A stretch of 64,000 nt of DNA from assembly GCA_911728455.2 (NCBI GenBank), contig OU452235.1:8300351-8364350 (forward strand), given 5' to 3'. Positions 1 to 11,665 of the stretch are shown piece after piece. A program made the translations under genes and the position numbers. The first letter of the stretch is position 1, and the number at the start of each line of letters is the position of its first letter. The notes beneath the pieces were generated by a model. The model saw only the letters and a list, made by a program, of their open reading frames with translations, was not told the origin of the DNA and made no database searches. This DNA comes from Marthasterias glacialis. Taxonomy: Eukaryota > Echinodermata > Asteroidea > Forcipulatida > Asteriidae.

Positions 1-1059
1 CGAGGGTACTCGATGTGAAGTTTTTTTAAACTGATCACAGGCATTACTAGTAGGTTACGATGCTGCAAACGTTAGCGTGCAAGTTGCTCGATGTGTCTAG
101 CGGCGTTTTGGGGATTTCTTGGCCGAACTATCTGTTTATTTCTCTTCAGCAAGCTGTTGAGCCTCCACTCTAATATGCTGTAATTGTTTGTGACAGCAGA
201 GGAGTAGGGTAGTTGTCACGCTAGCCTAATGCGTGATCTGTATTAAAAAAAAAAAGAAAAAAAAAAAAAAAAACACCTTTAAAACTTAAGCCAGGTTAAT
301 TGTTGGTTGTAATGTTGGAGATAGAGAAGGGGGGGGGGGGGGTTGGCAGATTAGATGAGGTGCCTTTTGCATTGCTAAGTTGTTGGCCTTTTGGGATTTA
401 GTTTCGATTCCTTGCGTGATCTGAATGATGAAGAGTGTTTCCTGTCCAGTCGGCCAGATGCCCCCGTGTCCCAAGCCAGTGAGATGGTCTTGTATGATTC
501 ACGGTAAGGCCAAAATGAAGGTTAGATTATGTGCTGTGAAATCTGGCCCATAAATATGTAAGACCCTTTTTTCTGTGGAACTGTAACAAATTTTGTGAAA
601 AGCGCTTTTTGAAAGATTTGCAAGGAATGTCTGAATTGAAACAGGAAGGCTGGTTTATCTCGCGGATGAGTGGCATTCGGCAGTTTTTGTTTTGTTTTGT
701 TTTGTGCTCCATATTGTTCTGTCAGTGTAAAAGCATGGTATCCCGATTGTGCAACAATGTCGTATCTCGCACGAAAATGCTCCGTGCAAAAACGACTCGG
801 CGTCTATTGGTTTGCGTGTACATCTGGGTTATGTTAAGCGAGACCCAACGTTTTGACTCTTTCAATCTCCAATATAACATCATTGCTATATTAGGAGATA
901 CATAAATTTTGCACTGACTCGCTCGATGTCAAAATCCTGTAATAGCCATTCTTAGATTTTGTCTGCATTGAAAACCTTGAAGGGAAATGAAATGCACACA
1001 TACGTAAATTGAAGTACTCTGCCCAGATTATTTTATCTTCTGAAAAAAGTTAATTGGAA

Positions 1060-1215
1060 GTTATCCTTTGGTTTTGTTGGACGGAGGACTGCACTAGTAA
1101 ACTGATCATGCTGTACAAGTGATCAGGCATACCACCATAATCAGAGTCCAACAGTTTGGGTGTTGAGTTACCGAATGGTGTTGGATTTCGTTGGAGTGAT
1201 GAAGGTAAATCACAC
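1060..1215 (+). mobile_element. Short inverted-repeat element, CTGTTGGACT family, copy 1
   Basis: Near one end is TGTTGGACGGAGGACTGCAC and near the other GAGTCCAACAG, which is the reverse complement of CTGTTGGACTC. Copies with the same order of blocks lie near 11330 and 15300. They share GTAAACTGATCATG, the inverted end, and a trailing TTTGGGTGTTGAGTT. The element has no coding capacity. It is read as a non-autonomous DNA transposon (MITE) or foldback repeat of unknown superfamily, because no target duplication is clear. Confidence 0.6.
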
Positions 1216-1599
1216 AAGGATTTATTAACTAATCTTCAAAGTTGAAAGACGAGAAACAGTGTTTGGCGACCTCGAACATGTTGCTAAGTCAACAAGCCGC
1301 ATTTACAGCAAGTCATTCAATTTTGCTAGTTGCAAAGTGCGTGTTTACGGTGGAAAGTCGAACCATTTTATTGGACATTTCTGACAGCGCAGTGTTGACA
1401 AATTGTTGCTGCAAATGTTTCTTTTCAAAGGTAGAGGCTACCGTGCAGGTTATCTTTCTTTAAACAAGTGTGACGTATGGGAGTTCTAATGAGAAGATTA
1501 CACCAGGCATCTCACTATTTCTACTTTGGTCCTCATTAGGTTTGTGGGGTAAAATCTGCGATGCAAACATACTCTAAAAAAACTTCAATTTTTGGGTAA

Positions 1600-1700
1600 A
1601 CAAAGATTAAATTGAGTAGAACAAGATTTGAACCTGCGACCTCCAGATTATCCTAGCCATAATGTTGGTTACCTCTGTATGTCAATATCTTTGTTGGGGG
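1600..1700 (-). repeat. tRNA-derived SINE head, decayed
   Basis: Read on the - strand, GGAGGTCGCAGGTTCAAATC near 1628-1650 is a B-box-like block of a tRNA-related promoter. The adjoining text TTGAGTAGAACAAGATTTGAACCTGCGACCTCCAG has relatives at 22143-22208 and 46828-46898, also on the - strand. TGTCAATATCTTTGTT to its right recurs beside the 46.8-kb copy, which supports a shared SINE family rather than a real tRNA gene. The A box is degenerate here. Confidence 0.5.
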
Positions 1701-2394
1701 GGATGCCAGTCAGAAGCCATACAACCTTTACTGCTGTATACCTTGGGTTCACGCCCGAGTTTTATGACACAAACTGGGAAGCAATAAATTTTCGTTCAGG
1801 TTTTGGGTGAACAAAGAAAAAGACTTTCTTTCATAACTAGTTCCAAAACTTCCTGTCTTACAAATACATTTCCAGGTTTACAATGGAAAAAAGAAAAGCA
1901 GTAGAAGAATATTATTTAAAAACAAATTCTTCATCCCCGACAACAACATCCATTACAGTAGAAGAATGTTTTACGAAATTGAAATCAGATAAATCGCTGG
2001 ACCACGGCCAACAATTTAAATCACTCATGCAAATATACCACCAGTTCATCTCGGGATTCTCACAGTGTTTAAAGTACAAGTGGACTAAAAACAGTCCTGA
2101 TTGCTGATAAACGCTTGTGTGTCAATACAAAATGGACTTTGACAAGAACATCAGGGGCTACATATGGCGACTGTGAATGTTTGCTCTGTTGCCCTCCAGT
2201 ATGCAAAAAAAAAAACCTTGTTTACAGACTACCTTTTGTAAAGGACACCCACCCGTCTTGTGCTAATTGCCCGTACTTGGTGCTGAAGTCCTGCAATGGA
2301 AACACCTTCACAAGAGTAAGCATTAGTTCTTAGTTCTGTATGCGCTAACTACACGTTTGTCAGTTTTGATACACATTGCTATGATCCCTGCTTG

Positions 2395-2540
2395 GACCTG
2401 GGCCCCAATTTCATAACACTGCTTATCTTGGAATTCTGTGCTTACCGAGCTCTGTAAAGCGTGTGTCTGTTTGTATTGGTTGTAAAGGGTGGTAAGCACA
2501 GAATTCTGTGGTAAGCTGCAACCTCAAATTGGGCCTGGGT
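2395..2540. mobile_element. Foldback MITE with GGGCCCAATTT ends
   Basis: The left end CTGGGCCCCAATTTCATAAC and the right end AAATTGGGCCTGGG are inverted copies of each other. The inner arms GAATTCTGTGCTTACC and GGTAAGCACAGAATTC are also inverted, so nearly the whole 145 bp can fold on itself. Its ends resemble those of the 1-kb element at 59848-60908 (CAGGGCCCAATTTCA), so the two may belong to one superfamily. It has no reading frame. Confidence 0.7.
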
Positions 2541-4393
2541 CAAAATTATTCATGACACTTACTTGAACCCTCCCCCATGCAATAAAAAGAACCGCCCCTT
2601 ACTATAAAACCCAATACCCATTTATGCACCCAGTACCCACTTCACTCCTGGTAACAGAGAAGCAATTAATGTGCAGATGTCATGAAGTACTAGAATATCT
2701 TAGTCTGAAAGGCATAAAGTTAGGGTATATCAACTTGGACCATTCATTGCAGTCACATGGTTTTTGTACCCGCATTTCCCCACTAACCTATTAAATAGTC
2801 ACAGCATGGTAGATCGTGTACGGTAATAGAGGTAGTGTGCTCTATGGTAATGCCTCATGGAAAGACTCATTGACTGATTCTCTCCATACAACTGGGGATA
2901 AATAGGTATTACGTAATAATAGCCCTGAACAAAGGTTCTGCCCAGGTTTCCTGAGAAAGTAGACCATGAAATTGGCTCTTTGCCAAGGCACACACAAACG
3001 CCCACCCCACCCCCAACAAGATTGGACCTAGTCCTATAATCATGCCCCCAGACAAACTAATCCATACCACTAAGCTCAAAAGACAACATCAATTTATGCA
3101 TCCTTTACTCCCGACTGCTGATAAGCTATCCCTTCTTACACCATCATTGATCGGCTGTACCATTCATACTGAATAATATAGGCCTAGTGAGCTTTTCCTT
3201 CTGCTGGTCACATGGGTTTATAAACAGAGCCTTGCTCTATGGTCTAAGTATTCTAAGTTTGGGGGAGAGGTGTGGATGAGGGGGTGGGGAGGAGGGGTAA
3301 AATGTCTTTGGAAGTGTTAAGAAGTATTCCAGACATTGTATGCTTCATATCTCGGTGGTGAAAAATTTTGTCAGAAGCGCTAAAATATATCGCAACGCTT
3401 GTGATCATTTTGTCAGCAACAAAGTTCCTTAAATCATCAAAAACATGGTATCTTTCCTAAACTTTTATTGATCAGTTCAATGCAGTTATTTGTAAAGTAT
3501 TTATAAACAAGCTGCTTTTAATAGTAAATAGTTTACTCCTCTTATGATTAGCCTTGTTTTACCGCAGCAGTCTTGGTGGTGTTCGATTGCCTGGTTATTT
3601 TATTGGGTGCCTGGTCTAGAAGGTTGCAGACCGCTGCTTCAGATTGTTAAAAGTCATGAAGTCAAAAGCAGCACACGCTAATTGAGGTCTTGCTAACATC
3701 ATGAAAAAGTAAGTTTGGGCACTTTTCTTCGATTGAGGTTGGTGGAAATGCACCTATAGCTAGCCTTCCAAGATTTTACATGTGTAGTACCACTCTGTGA
3801 AGTACTGTAGTTTGTGTGGTGTCACAAACTTTAATCTTTTGACAGTTTGGATACAAAGCGACTGCTCAGGCAGAAAGGTTAGCTGTATCTGCACTCTGTA
3901 TCATGGAAATCAAAAAGGTTCTTGACTTCTCCAGTTGGTCATTAATCTTCCACTTCCTGTATGACAGTGGACTGGCAAAGATCAACAGGGCGCCAGACTC
4001 CAAAGAGACAACCCCCCTACCCCTCAGGGAAGAAAACAAACACTGAAAAAAAAAACTAAATAAAAAATGTCTGTAAATCTATTTCTTTCATTCGATCTTG
4101 AAAATATTCTGGCTGGTTGGTTTGTTGATCTGTTGACTTTTTGAAATGCCATTTTGGTCTCGTCTTCCAAATCAACTGTTAATGGCCTCAAGTGTCTTCC
4201 GAGCAGAGTGTTCAGTTGAAACATTTAAACATATTTAAGGCCATTAAAAACATATTTGCATTTATACCATAGGTTTTTTCTTTTGGTGAGCAGTTTGCAA
4301 GAGCTCGTTCTATTTTCTCTTGTTTAAGTCTTGGTAGAAGATTTCAAAGGAAACTTTGAATTCTGAAAAGTCTGAATGTGAAAGTTATGCTGG

Positions 4394-4558
4394 CAGGCCT
4401 GGTCCTTCGTTCATATGAGGGCAAGGCGGTTTTTCCGTAGTAAAGAGCACCTCATGGAGGTAAATGTAAATTTGTGTTGGCACATTTCAAAGGGCATCAA
4501 GGCATGATAAGGGGCATGGAGGCAGTTACTCCGTTGCCCCCTGGAAGTATCATGCCTG
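4394..4558 (-). mobile_element. MITE, CAGGCCCGAT family (reverse orientation)
   Basis: The interior reads, in reverse, GGCACCAAGGCAATGACCA-like and GGAGGCAGTTACTCC-like blocks shared with copies at 9697, 12627, 17404, 23373 and 28309. The ends CAGGCCT and ATGCCTG are weakened inverted repeats. It has no coding capacity. Confidence 0.6.
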
Positions 4559-6024
4559 CAATGGTGGAGGGCAAACCAAGCAAAAGTTAGTTTGATGGCA
4601 CTGTTAGTGATAAAATCAATTGAATGTTAAAGACGCCCTCTCTTCAACGCACGACAAACAAATTCATGCCACGAGAGATCACTTTTGACCCTTGTTGTAC
4701 GTAAACTATGTACTGGTACATGATCGTTTTGTGCCACAAAAATAGTCGTCAGTAAATGGTGACGAGTGGGCGTCTTTAATACAGGTGACACATTTGAAGT
4801 GGATCTAACCACTTTGGTAAATCTGGACGTGAACAAACCAGTTACAAACAGCTGAACAGTTGTGCCCATAACACCTCATATGCCAAGAGCCATAGAGACT
4901 AACAGTAAAATCAATTTCAGAGGGAGATTCAGTGCATACTGTAACAGCCTCAGTTGTTGCCATTGTATCCAACATTTGTGCCCCCACCTTTCTGGTGGGT
5001 TTGTTTGATGCAGTCTTGTACAGGAGACTTCCTCCATAGTACAGGTATGTGTATTTTCATGGCATACGGATTGCGCCCCCCCCCCCCCCCCATCCGAAAA
5101 AAAAAATGAAATGAAATACAAATATTCTGATGTGGTGAACTTGTCCACACCCACTACACATTGCCTCTGTTACAGGTACTGTGCTCTGATTTCCATTGAC
5201 AGTTTCCTTTCTTAATAACCTTCAATGTGATTAACTGCAGATTACACATCATAATCCTTATTCCATAACTTCCTCTCCACGCCCCCCTCCAAGCAACTTG
5301 AATCCAAACACAATACACTTGAAATAACAAAACCCAGAAGCTGACTGGTGGTAAATGAGTAAACACCTATTTCCCCCTAATAAGTATTGGGCTCCTTTGG
5401 ATTCTGCACTCATTCCCTGTGGTAGGGGACCCATAAGTAGCTAATCCCAGGCAGTGTTTGTCTGCCAATTACCCAGTCCAGACACAGCTCAGACCCCTTG
5501 ATTAGGATGGGCACTTTTGAAGAGCTGAGCAGAGACAAGTCATCAGGAACAGACAACAAGATTGAAGCAAAGAAATGACAGCAGAGTGGGATGTTGACAT
5601 TTCATTAACATAATGAGACTACAACTCCAGATGTTTATGAAATTATTTTTGCTTCCTTCGGCATTGAACGGCGGTGTTCAAATTGGCAGCTGGGGCTTTT
5701 GCTGCTGCTCTTGATGAAGGTGTTTCTGTGGGTGCCCTATACTTCAAGTGCTTGTTGAAGACAAGCCATAGCTGCAGCCACTGATTGGGACATGGCTTAC
5801 ACCAAACTGAAGCTGGAAGTGAAAATAGGCTGGTGCCTGGTTAGTTTAGTAAGAAACAATATACACAGTTGTGGATTGCATGCAGTGAACTTGACAAAGA
5901 TGAAAGCATGATGAGTGGAGTGCATTGTGAAGACCTCGAACAAATTTAATCGGACAGAAATAGTTTCCCTTCCTCATCATGTGTGATTTCTCAATCACCT
6001 TTCAAGTAGTGTGTTGCCAGTCTC

Positions 6025-6277
6025 AAGTCCTTTTCACACTACAGAGCCAATTCCCCGAAAATAAAACCCCAGGAAATTCCTGGGGAATTTAACCCCACTG
6101 CCACCCCATGTTCGTTTCACACTTGATGCATTCCCCCCCCCCCCCTCGGGACTCACTTTAACTCTACTCCCAAAGTAAGGATAGCTGTTTCCCAGGAGTT
6201 TGCCAGGGTTAGCCAAAACGTCAACTGGATTGTCCCAGGAATTTCCTTGGTAATTTACCCAGTGTGAAAAGGGACTT
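6025..6277. mobile_element. MITE with AAGTCCYTTTTCACACT terminal inverted repeats
   Basis: The left end AAGTCCTTTTCACACTAC is matched at the right by GTGTGAAAAGGGACTT, its inverse. Inside is a self-complementary CCCCAGGAAATTCCTGGGG. A second copy lies in opposite orientation at 37922-38212. About 253 bp long, non-coding. No convincing target-site duplication is seen, so the superfamily is open. Confidence 0.7.
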
Positions 6278-6654
6278 CAGTGAAGAAGCATTCATAAATC
6301 TGGTGGGAGGAAAAAAAATTCCAACCTTGCCCTTCAGGGACAACCATTGAGACCAATACTAGGTGAGAATTGCCAAGGTCAGTGGTATCTTAACAAGTCA
6401 AACTAATGAACTCTACAGATGGTGCTAATTGCTATCGTTTCTGATGCTGGACTGCAGGTCTCATTTCTCTCTTATCGCCGAGAGAGGAAATGATGTTAGA
6501 GCAAAGTTCAAACTGGAGGGAACAGATAAAAAAAGTCATCGTTTGAAGTGAAATGTGATGTTTCTGTGTCCAGTAGCGAGAGAAATGGGTTTGCCTATTT
6601 TTGGTTTTTAATACCAGAGGTGTTAATTTGGTGTTGACTTGACATGTATTAATC

Positions 6655-6800
6655 TATAATAATAATAATAATATAGAGTACTTCTAAAGCGCCAAATCCA
6701 CATTGATTATGTGCTCAAGGCGCTGAGCTAGTTGTTATCTAGGAGCTGTTGTTATCTAGGAGCTGTTGTTATCTAGGAGCTGTTGTTATCTATTCACATC
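6655..6800 (+). repeat. AAT microsatellite, retroposon tail and 17-bp tandem repeat
   Basis: A short (AAT)n run at 6658-6673 is followed by text resembling the 3' tail of the SINEs at 38.97 and 54.2 kb (GTGCTCAAGGCGCT). After that come about four head-to-tail copies of GTTGTTATCTAGGAGCT at 6731-6800, which are nearly identical and so recent. Confidence 0.6.
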
Positions 6801-7189
6801 CTCCGTTTGTTTAGAATTTCTCAGAGCAGTGTAGTTTGTTTTGGAAGTCCCTTGAATTAAGGCATTGTAAGATTTGTTTTCCAGTGACAAACGTGTGAGC
6901 CTAATGCAATAAAGGAACATTTACAAAACCGATTCTTTCAGAAGTGTGGACGATTGTGAATATAACAGTAGACAAATGACAACGGAATGAGAGAACTTTT
7001 TGGGGATGCTAGGTTGCCCCAGACTTATCTGGTATGTCCATTGTTCTCTGAAGAGTATGCATGCTAAGAAGTGCCTAAACTGTTAACTCTAGCTGCCACT
7101 TACTGATTCAATGTTCACTCATTGTAGGTCTCCCAACTTTCTCTTAATGCACTTGTACTGTTGAATTTTACATTTTTTTGCAGGTAGTA

Positions 7190-7972
7190 GTACCTGTGCA
7201 ATGCGCATGTGTACATCATTACATGTTCAAAACATAGTGTAGATCATCTGTTTAGTGTATCTGTTGCGAAGGCCAGTACTGTGAGATATTCTGCTAGCTT
7301 TTTCCCCCGTACTGCTGCACTTTGGAACTCCCTACCTGCATCTTGCTTTCCACCATCTTACAGTCTATTCCAGTTAATGAGGAATGTGAACGTAACTTCT
7401 CTCCCTTCACTGAGTCTATTCCAAAGACCAGTACTGCGAGATATTCTGCTAGCTTTTTCCCCCATACTGCTGCGCTTTGGAACTTCCTACCTGCATCTTG
7501 CTTTCCACCATCTTACAGTCTATTCCAGTTAATGAGGAATGTGAACGTAACTTCTCTCCCTTCACTGAGTCTATTCCAAAGACCAGTACTGCGAGATATT
7601 CTGCTAGCCTTTTCCCCCATACTGCTGCGCTTTGGAACTCCCTACCTGCATCTTGCTTTCCACCATCTTACAATATATTCCAGTTAATGAGGAATGTGAA
7701 TGTAACTTCCTTCCCTTCACTGAATCTGTTCCAAAGACCATTACTGTGAGATATTCTGCTAGCCCTTTTCCCCCATACTGCTGCGCTTTGGAACCCCATA
7801 CCTGCAAGTTGCTTTCCACCATCTTACAATATATTCCAGTTCAAGAGAAAAGTGAACAGAGATCTTCCCTCCCTTTAACTTTTCTATATTTTCTTTGTGG
7901 CTCTCACCTTTAAGTGGCCCTCTTGGCTTTGTGTTGGTCGATGTTGTTGTAAACCCCCCCCCCAAAAAAAAA
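7190..7972 (+). mobile_element. Non-LTR retrotransposon ORF2 C-terminus, tandemly amplified (4 x 155 bp)
   Basis: Translation gives SASFFPRTAALWNSLPASCFP, the SFFPRT..WNSLP motif found at the C-terminus of many LINE reverse-transcriptase proteins (CR1, L2 and Jockey-like groups). DHLFSVSVAKAS before it fits the usual upstream residues. The block recurs four times at an exact 155-bp spacing (marker GTACTG or TTACTG at 7276, 7431, 7586 and 7741). Because 155 is not a multiple of three, each copy is in a different frame, so this is a repeat array and not an elongated protein. A short 3' tail ending in C-rich then A-rich sequence follows at about 7912-7972. The rest of the LINE is absent. Confidence 0.8.
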
Positions 7973-9696
7973 ATGTGCTCAGATGCATAATTGAAATAGA
8001 AGAGATGAGATTTTTCAACCATTTTATGAACCCTTTTTATTATTTATGATTGACAATATTGGAGTGGGGGGGGGGGATAGGGGAGAAGAAGCATGTTCAA
8101 TTTGTTTCAAGTGGAGAAACTTCCTTTGACCTTGGCCTACTTGTAGTTTGTTTTTCTCCAGTGCCCTGTTTTGGATGAATAAATTATTCTCGTTGTTTAG
8201 TTTGAACCACTTGTCGTGTGAAGTGACTGACTGTAGTGGGGGAGTTCTATTATTCCACCGGGTCAGATCATCTGTACTTTCAAGTGAAATTGTGCCTTGA
8301 TTAAATAGAGGCTGCACCAGTGTTTCCACAGGCTAATGAACTGAGCAAAGTGGTAAAATTCAAATTGATGAATGAAGCGAAATTTGCACGGTCTGCAAAC
8401 TGACAAGAATGCAGCACTCATACACAAGTGCTCGTTGATTCCATCTACACATCTAAATTGTGAGGTCTTGATAGGTCAAGGAAAAGGCTTTTAAAAGACA
8501 CAAATGACTAATTTTTTTTTAGTGTTCCAGTGACGATACTGGCGAAAAAATAAGCGAAGTGGTCGCTAAAATTAGCGAGGTGGGCCACCTCACTTTTGAG
8601 TGGGCAGGGGCAACACTGGGTGAGCGGACCAATCAGATCGAAAATGTTTGCAACAAAAGCTTCAATGGTAAAACTCATACGGCTTTTTAGACATCAGACT
8701 GGTATTTGTAATCGCTGGTCCAAGAATAATATCCAGGATTTGAGATCATCTTACAGAGGGCACTGCCCTGCTGATCGCCTCAAAAATGCCTTGCTCTTTT
8801 TTTAATTCTTGTGTGTAAACTAAAGCATGTTTTTTTTCTTTTTTTTTTCAGTGGGCTTGCTGATTACTGGAGAAGTATCAGTATGGGGGGGGGGGGAAAT
8901 GGGTTTATTGTTGGGCTGCTTTGTCATAATGCTTTTCAAAACGTGCACAGCTAACAGTTGCATTGATGGCGTACATTGTGCATGAGGCGAGCAGGCAGGC
9001 GTGGGTTATTTTTATCCTACCCTGGTGTTATTCAGTACAATTTGAATTCACCGGGAGGCTTATTCCTCAGTGTTTATGCTAATAGCTGTGGTACACCAAC
9101 CATCAAGGCAACAAACCCTTTTCAGTCAGCATGGTCTGCCAGCCCGCTATGCATTTTTTTCCCCCTCTGCTCCGTCTTTCTTTTCCCGGTAACAGATCGG
9201 CGAATCACTCACTCGTGAGCACTCTTTTCAGACCTGTGTGACAATGGACGATAGTGGATGCTTAATTCAGTGTGATGTTGGAAGGTGATTTATCTGTCAT
9301 TCCCTTACAGTTTGTTTGTTGGCTGTTTTTTTTGTCGTTATGAAGGGAGTTTTGCCAGGAGATATTGAGGAAGAGTTGTTCATGTAATCTTGGGAGTTAC
9401 TGCATGGATTGATTGAATTGATGTTGTACTCTTGGACTGTCTTTTGAGTATTAAACATAAGCTTGGATGTGACTGTCTATGTTTTAAAGCAGCCCCTAGA
9501 ATGCATCCATTTTGGCCTAACGCTTATGCAGGGCTGTGTGAAACCAGACTCCCGATAGTTTTTCTCAGTCATCAATTTGAGCCTCATTTTTGGCAAATTG
9601 AGTAGAACAAGGGTATCCAGACTCAATATTTGCTGATCATAATTTTTTTTTGCATTCTTGAAATAGTGGTAACAGTCGAAAGTTGTCCTCCATCCA

Positions 9697-9867
9697 CAAA
9701 CCCGATATTTCATGGAGGCAATTGCCTCCATATTGCCCATGGTCATTGCCTTGGTGCCCTTGAAATGTTCCGGTACAAATTTACAATGGCCCCATAGAGG
9801 TGCCCTTTATCAAGAAGAAACTGCCTTGGTGCCCCTTGCCCTGTCAAGAATGAAGCAATCAGGCCTG
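9697..9867 (+). mobile_element. MITE, CAGGCCCGAT family
   Basis: It starts ACCCGATATTTCATGGAGG and ends GCAATCAGGCCTG, so the ends are degenerate inverted repeats. The interior GGAGGCAATTGCCTCC is itself a perfect palindrome. The order of blocks (CATTGCCTTGGTGCCCTTG, then AGGTGCCCTTTATCAAGAAG, then a GCCTTG...CCTT block) is the same as in the other copies. It has no reading frame of its own. Confidence 0.7.
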
Positions 9868-10171
9868 CATACATCCTCCCAAGAAAAATGCCCATGCTGG
9901 TCCCCTTCTGTGTTGTGGCTGGATAGGTTTCCTTGATAGTTAGCAAATCTTACCAGTTCCTCAGAAATTCCCATTTCATAACCAAGATGGCTGCCAGCAA
10001 GTTGAGAAGTTCAGTAAATGTCTTGTCAATGTTTAGCACGTCGCTGCTCTTTCAGTATCAGTTGCTATTTTTTTATTGCTCTGCAAAATGCATGCGGAGA
10101 CCTACTACTACATACATACATATACAAAGAGGCATTTAATATGCCGCCATTCCATCTAGATTACAGCGGTT

Positions 10172-10301
10172 ACACTGCAAAAATAAGCTAGTCAAAACAG
10201 CGCTAATCAGTCGTATGAGACATGACTTTGACTCATGTTAGTCAAAACCACGCCTCACATGACCAACCAACGCTGCCCCGACCAACCTACTTTTACAGTG
10301 T
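10172..10301. mobile_element. Short MITE with ACACTGYAAAARTARG inverted ends
   Basis: ACACTGCAAAAATAAGCTAG at the left pairs with the inverse of CCAACCTACTTTTACAGTGT at the right, giving about 20-bp imperfect terminal inverted repeats around 130 bp of non-coding sequence. The interior TCATGTTAGTCAAAACCACG partly repeats the left arm. Confidence 0.6.
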
Positions 10302-11003
10302 ATGATGAGATAATAATACTACTGTATTATTATATCAAAGCAGTGTGTACCTAATGAAAAAAAAATGGAATAGTATTGTTCACCAAGGCTTCAGGTTCAA
10401 TCTACAATAAACAAATAGGCCTATAAGTACTAATACCCCCACCAATTGTCCTTGCACTTGTTTAACCCGATCAAGTGTGTACCTAATGAGTACCTAATGA
10501 GTTCTAAAACATAATCACAAAGATCTGTTTAACGTTAGCAGGAAGTAGAGGTTGGTGTCCATTTTGAGGTGGGCAGTTGCCAGTAAGTGTTTTTTGAGCC
10601 CAGATTTACACAAATTGATCATATAAAGAATGGAAGAGGAAAAGAAAGGAAGGGGGGGTGGGGGCACCTGAAGTTTTGTTTACTTGTGGCATGGGTTCTG
10701 GTTCTTTTGTGATGGCAGCAAATTGTATCTTGGCTTGAAGCCAACCCTGGGCCCGGCTGTTGCCTGCCCCTGCTGTGACTTTGCTGCGTGCCAAACACAG
10801 GTCTATTTAGATGTGAACACTACATGAAACTTTCAAGGCCCAACACCTCTTAAAGGAAAGATTCCGAAGTTGATAATTCAACAATTTCAGGAGTTCTATT
10901 TTCTTCCAAGCCCCCAGCAAATTTTGGACCTCATAAATCTTTTTGAGTGTTTAGTCGAACATTCGTTCAGCATCAATCAGAGTTCACCTGTTTTCAGAGT
11001 TCT

Positions 11004-11090
11004 CCTGTAGACGACCAGAGCATACCCATTGAAACGTTGAGTTGTTACTGGTTCTTTTCAGAACCACAACTCAGAGAGATAGCTTTTTCA
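11004..11090 (+). repeat. Retroposon 3'-tail-like hairpin followed by GAAACGTTGAG
   Basis: CTGTAGACGACCAGAGCATAC then CCATTGAAACGTTGAG and TACTGGTTCTTTTCAGAACC form a block that recurs, on both strands, at 41290-41490. A weak stem followed by GAAAC recalls type I hammerhead-like motifs known from some retroelements, but the CTGATGA core is not intact here. No protein-coding remnant lies next to it. Confidence 0.4.
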
Positions 11091-11329
11091 CGTACTTGGC
11101 GTTAGCGTAAACCTTACAAAATATTACAAGATAGTTAAACTGTTAAAAAATTTTTTTGTAATACCCTATTGACACTGGTTACTTTCTTATGGCAAGCAAA
11201 AATCAAAGTGGGTTGCACTAAAAGCATCAAAGTACATTCTGTACGTACATCCAAAAAGTTGCGGACTAAAACTATGCCTAATCACCCCCACTCGTTCAAA
11301 ATCCAACTGCATAATTATTTTGTTTGATT

Positions 11330-11665
11330 CTGTTGGACTGAGGACAGCACTAAGGGGCCATTCAGGATAGTCTATGTTTGATCTTTTTACTTGGGTGGGT
11401 GGGTCAAAAGAAATAACTGAAAACCGAAATTCAGTTTTCACTTTTGTGTTCTTGGTAAACTTCCTCGTCTGTTTCAACCACAAAAATGCATACTCAAAGG
11501 CGGAAAAAAGCCATCGCAAAGTCCTGAGCTGTGAGAGCATACCTTATTTCAGGCGGTACTTTGTTCTTCAGTGTAAAGAATAGGCCCCTGTGAGTGAACT
11601 GACCATGCTTTACATGGAATAAGGCGTATCTCCATAATAGTTTTGGGTGTTGAGTTGCCATCACA
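11330..11665 (+). mobile_element. CTGTTGGACT-family element, copy 2, split by an insertion
   Basis: CTGTTGGACTGAGGACAGCAC at 11330 matches the start of copies 1 and 3. Its continuation (GTGAACTGACCATGC, CCATAATAG, TTTTGGGTGTTGAGTT) appears only after 11589. The 237 bp between are foreign to the other copies. The inner GAGTCCAACAG end is missing from this copy. Confidence 0.55.
11353..11589. mobile_element. 237-bp MITE nested in the CTGTTGGACT element
   Basis: It begins AGGGGCCATTC and ends GAATAGGCCCCT, an imperfect inverted pair of about 11 bp. It sits exactly where the host repeat is interrupted relative to its copies at 1.1 and 15.3 kb. No transposase is encoded. The frames crossing it on both strands run through unrelated sequence. 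Confidence 0.55.

Noticed and set aside
1883-2107. 74-codon frame beginning MEKRKAVEEYYLK as an upstream Ski exon
   Set aside because: It matches no Ski/Sno segment I know, ends in a stop and has no donor that would join in phase to 14203. It is left as intron.
7209-7749. Genes of 90-121 codons in the 7-kb region
   Set aside because: They are frame-shifted readings of the same 155-bp LINE-derived repeat.
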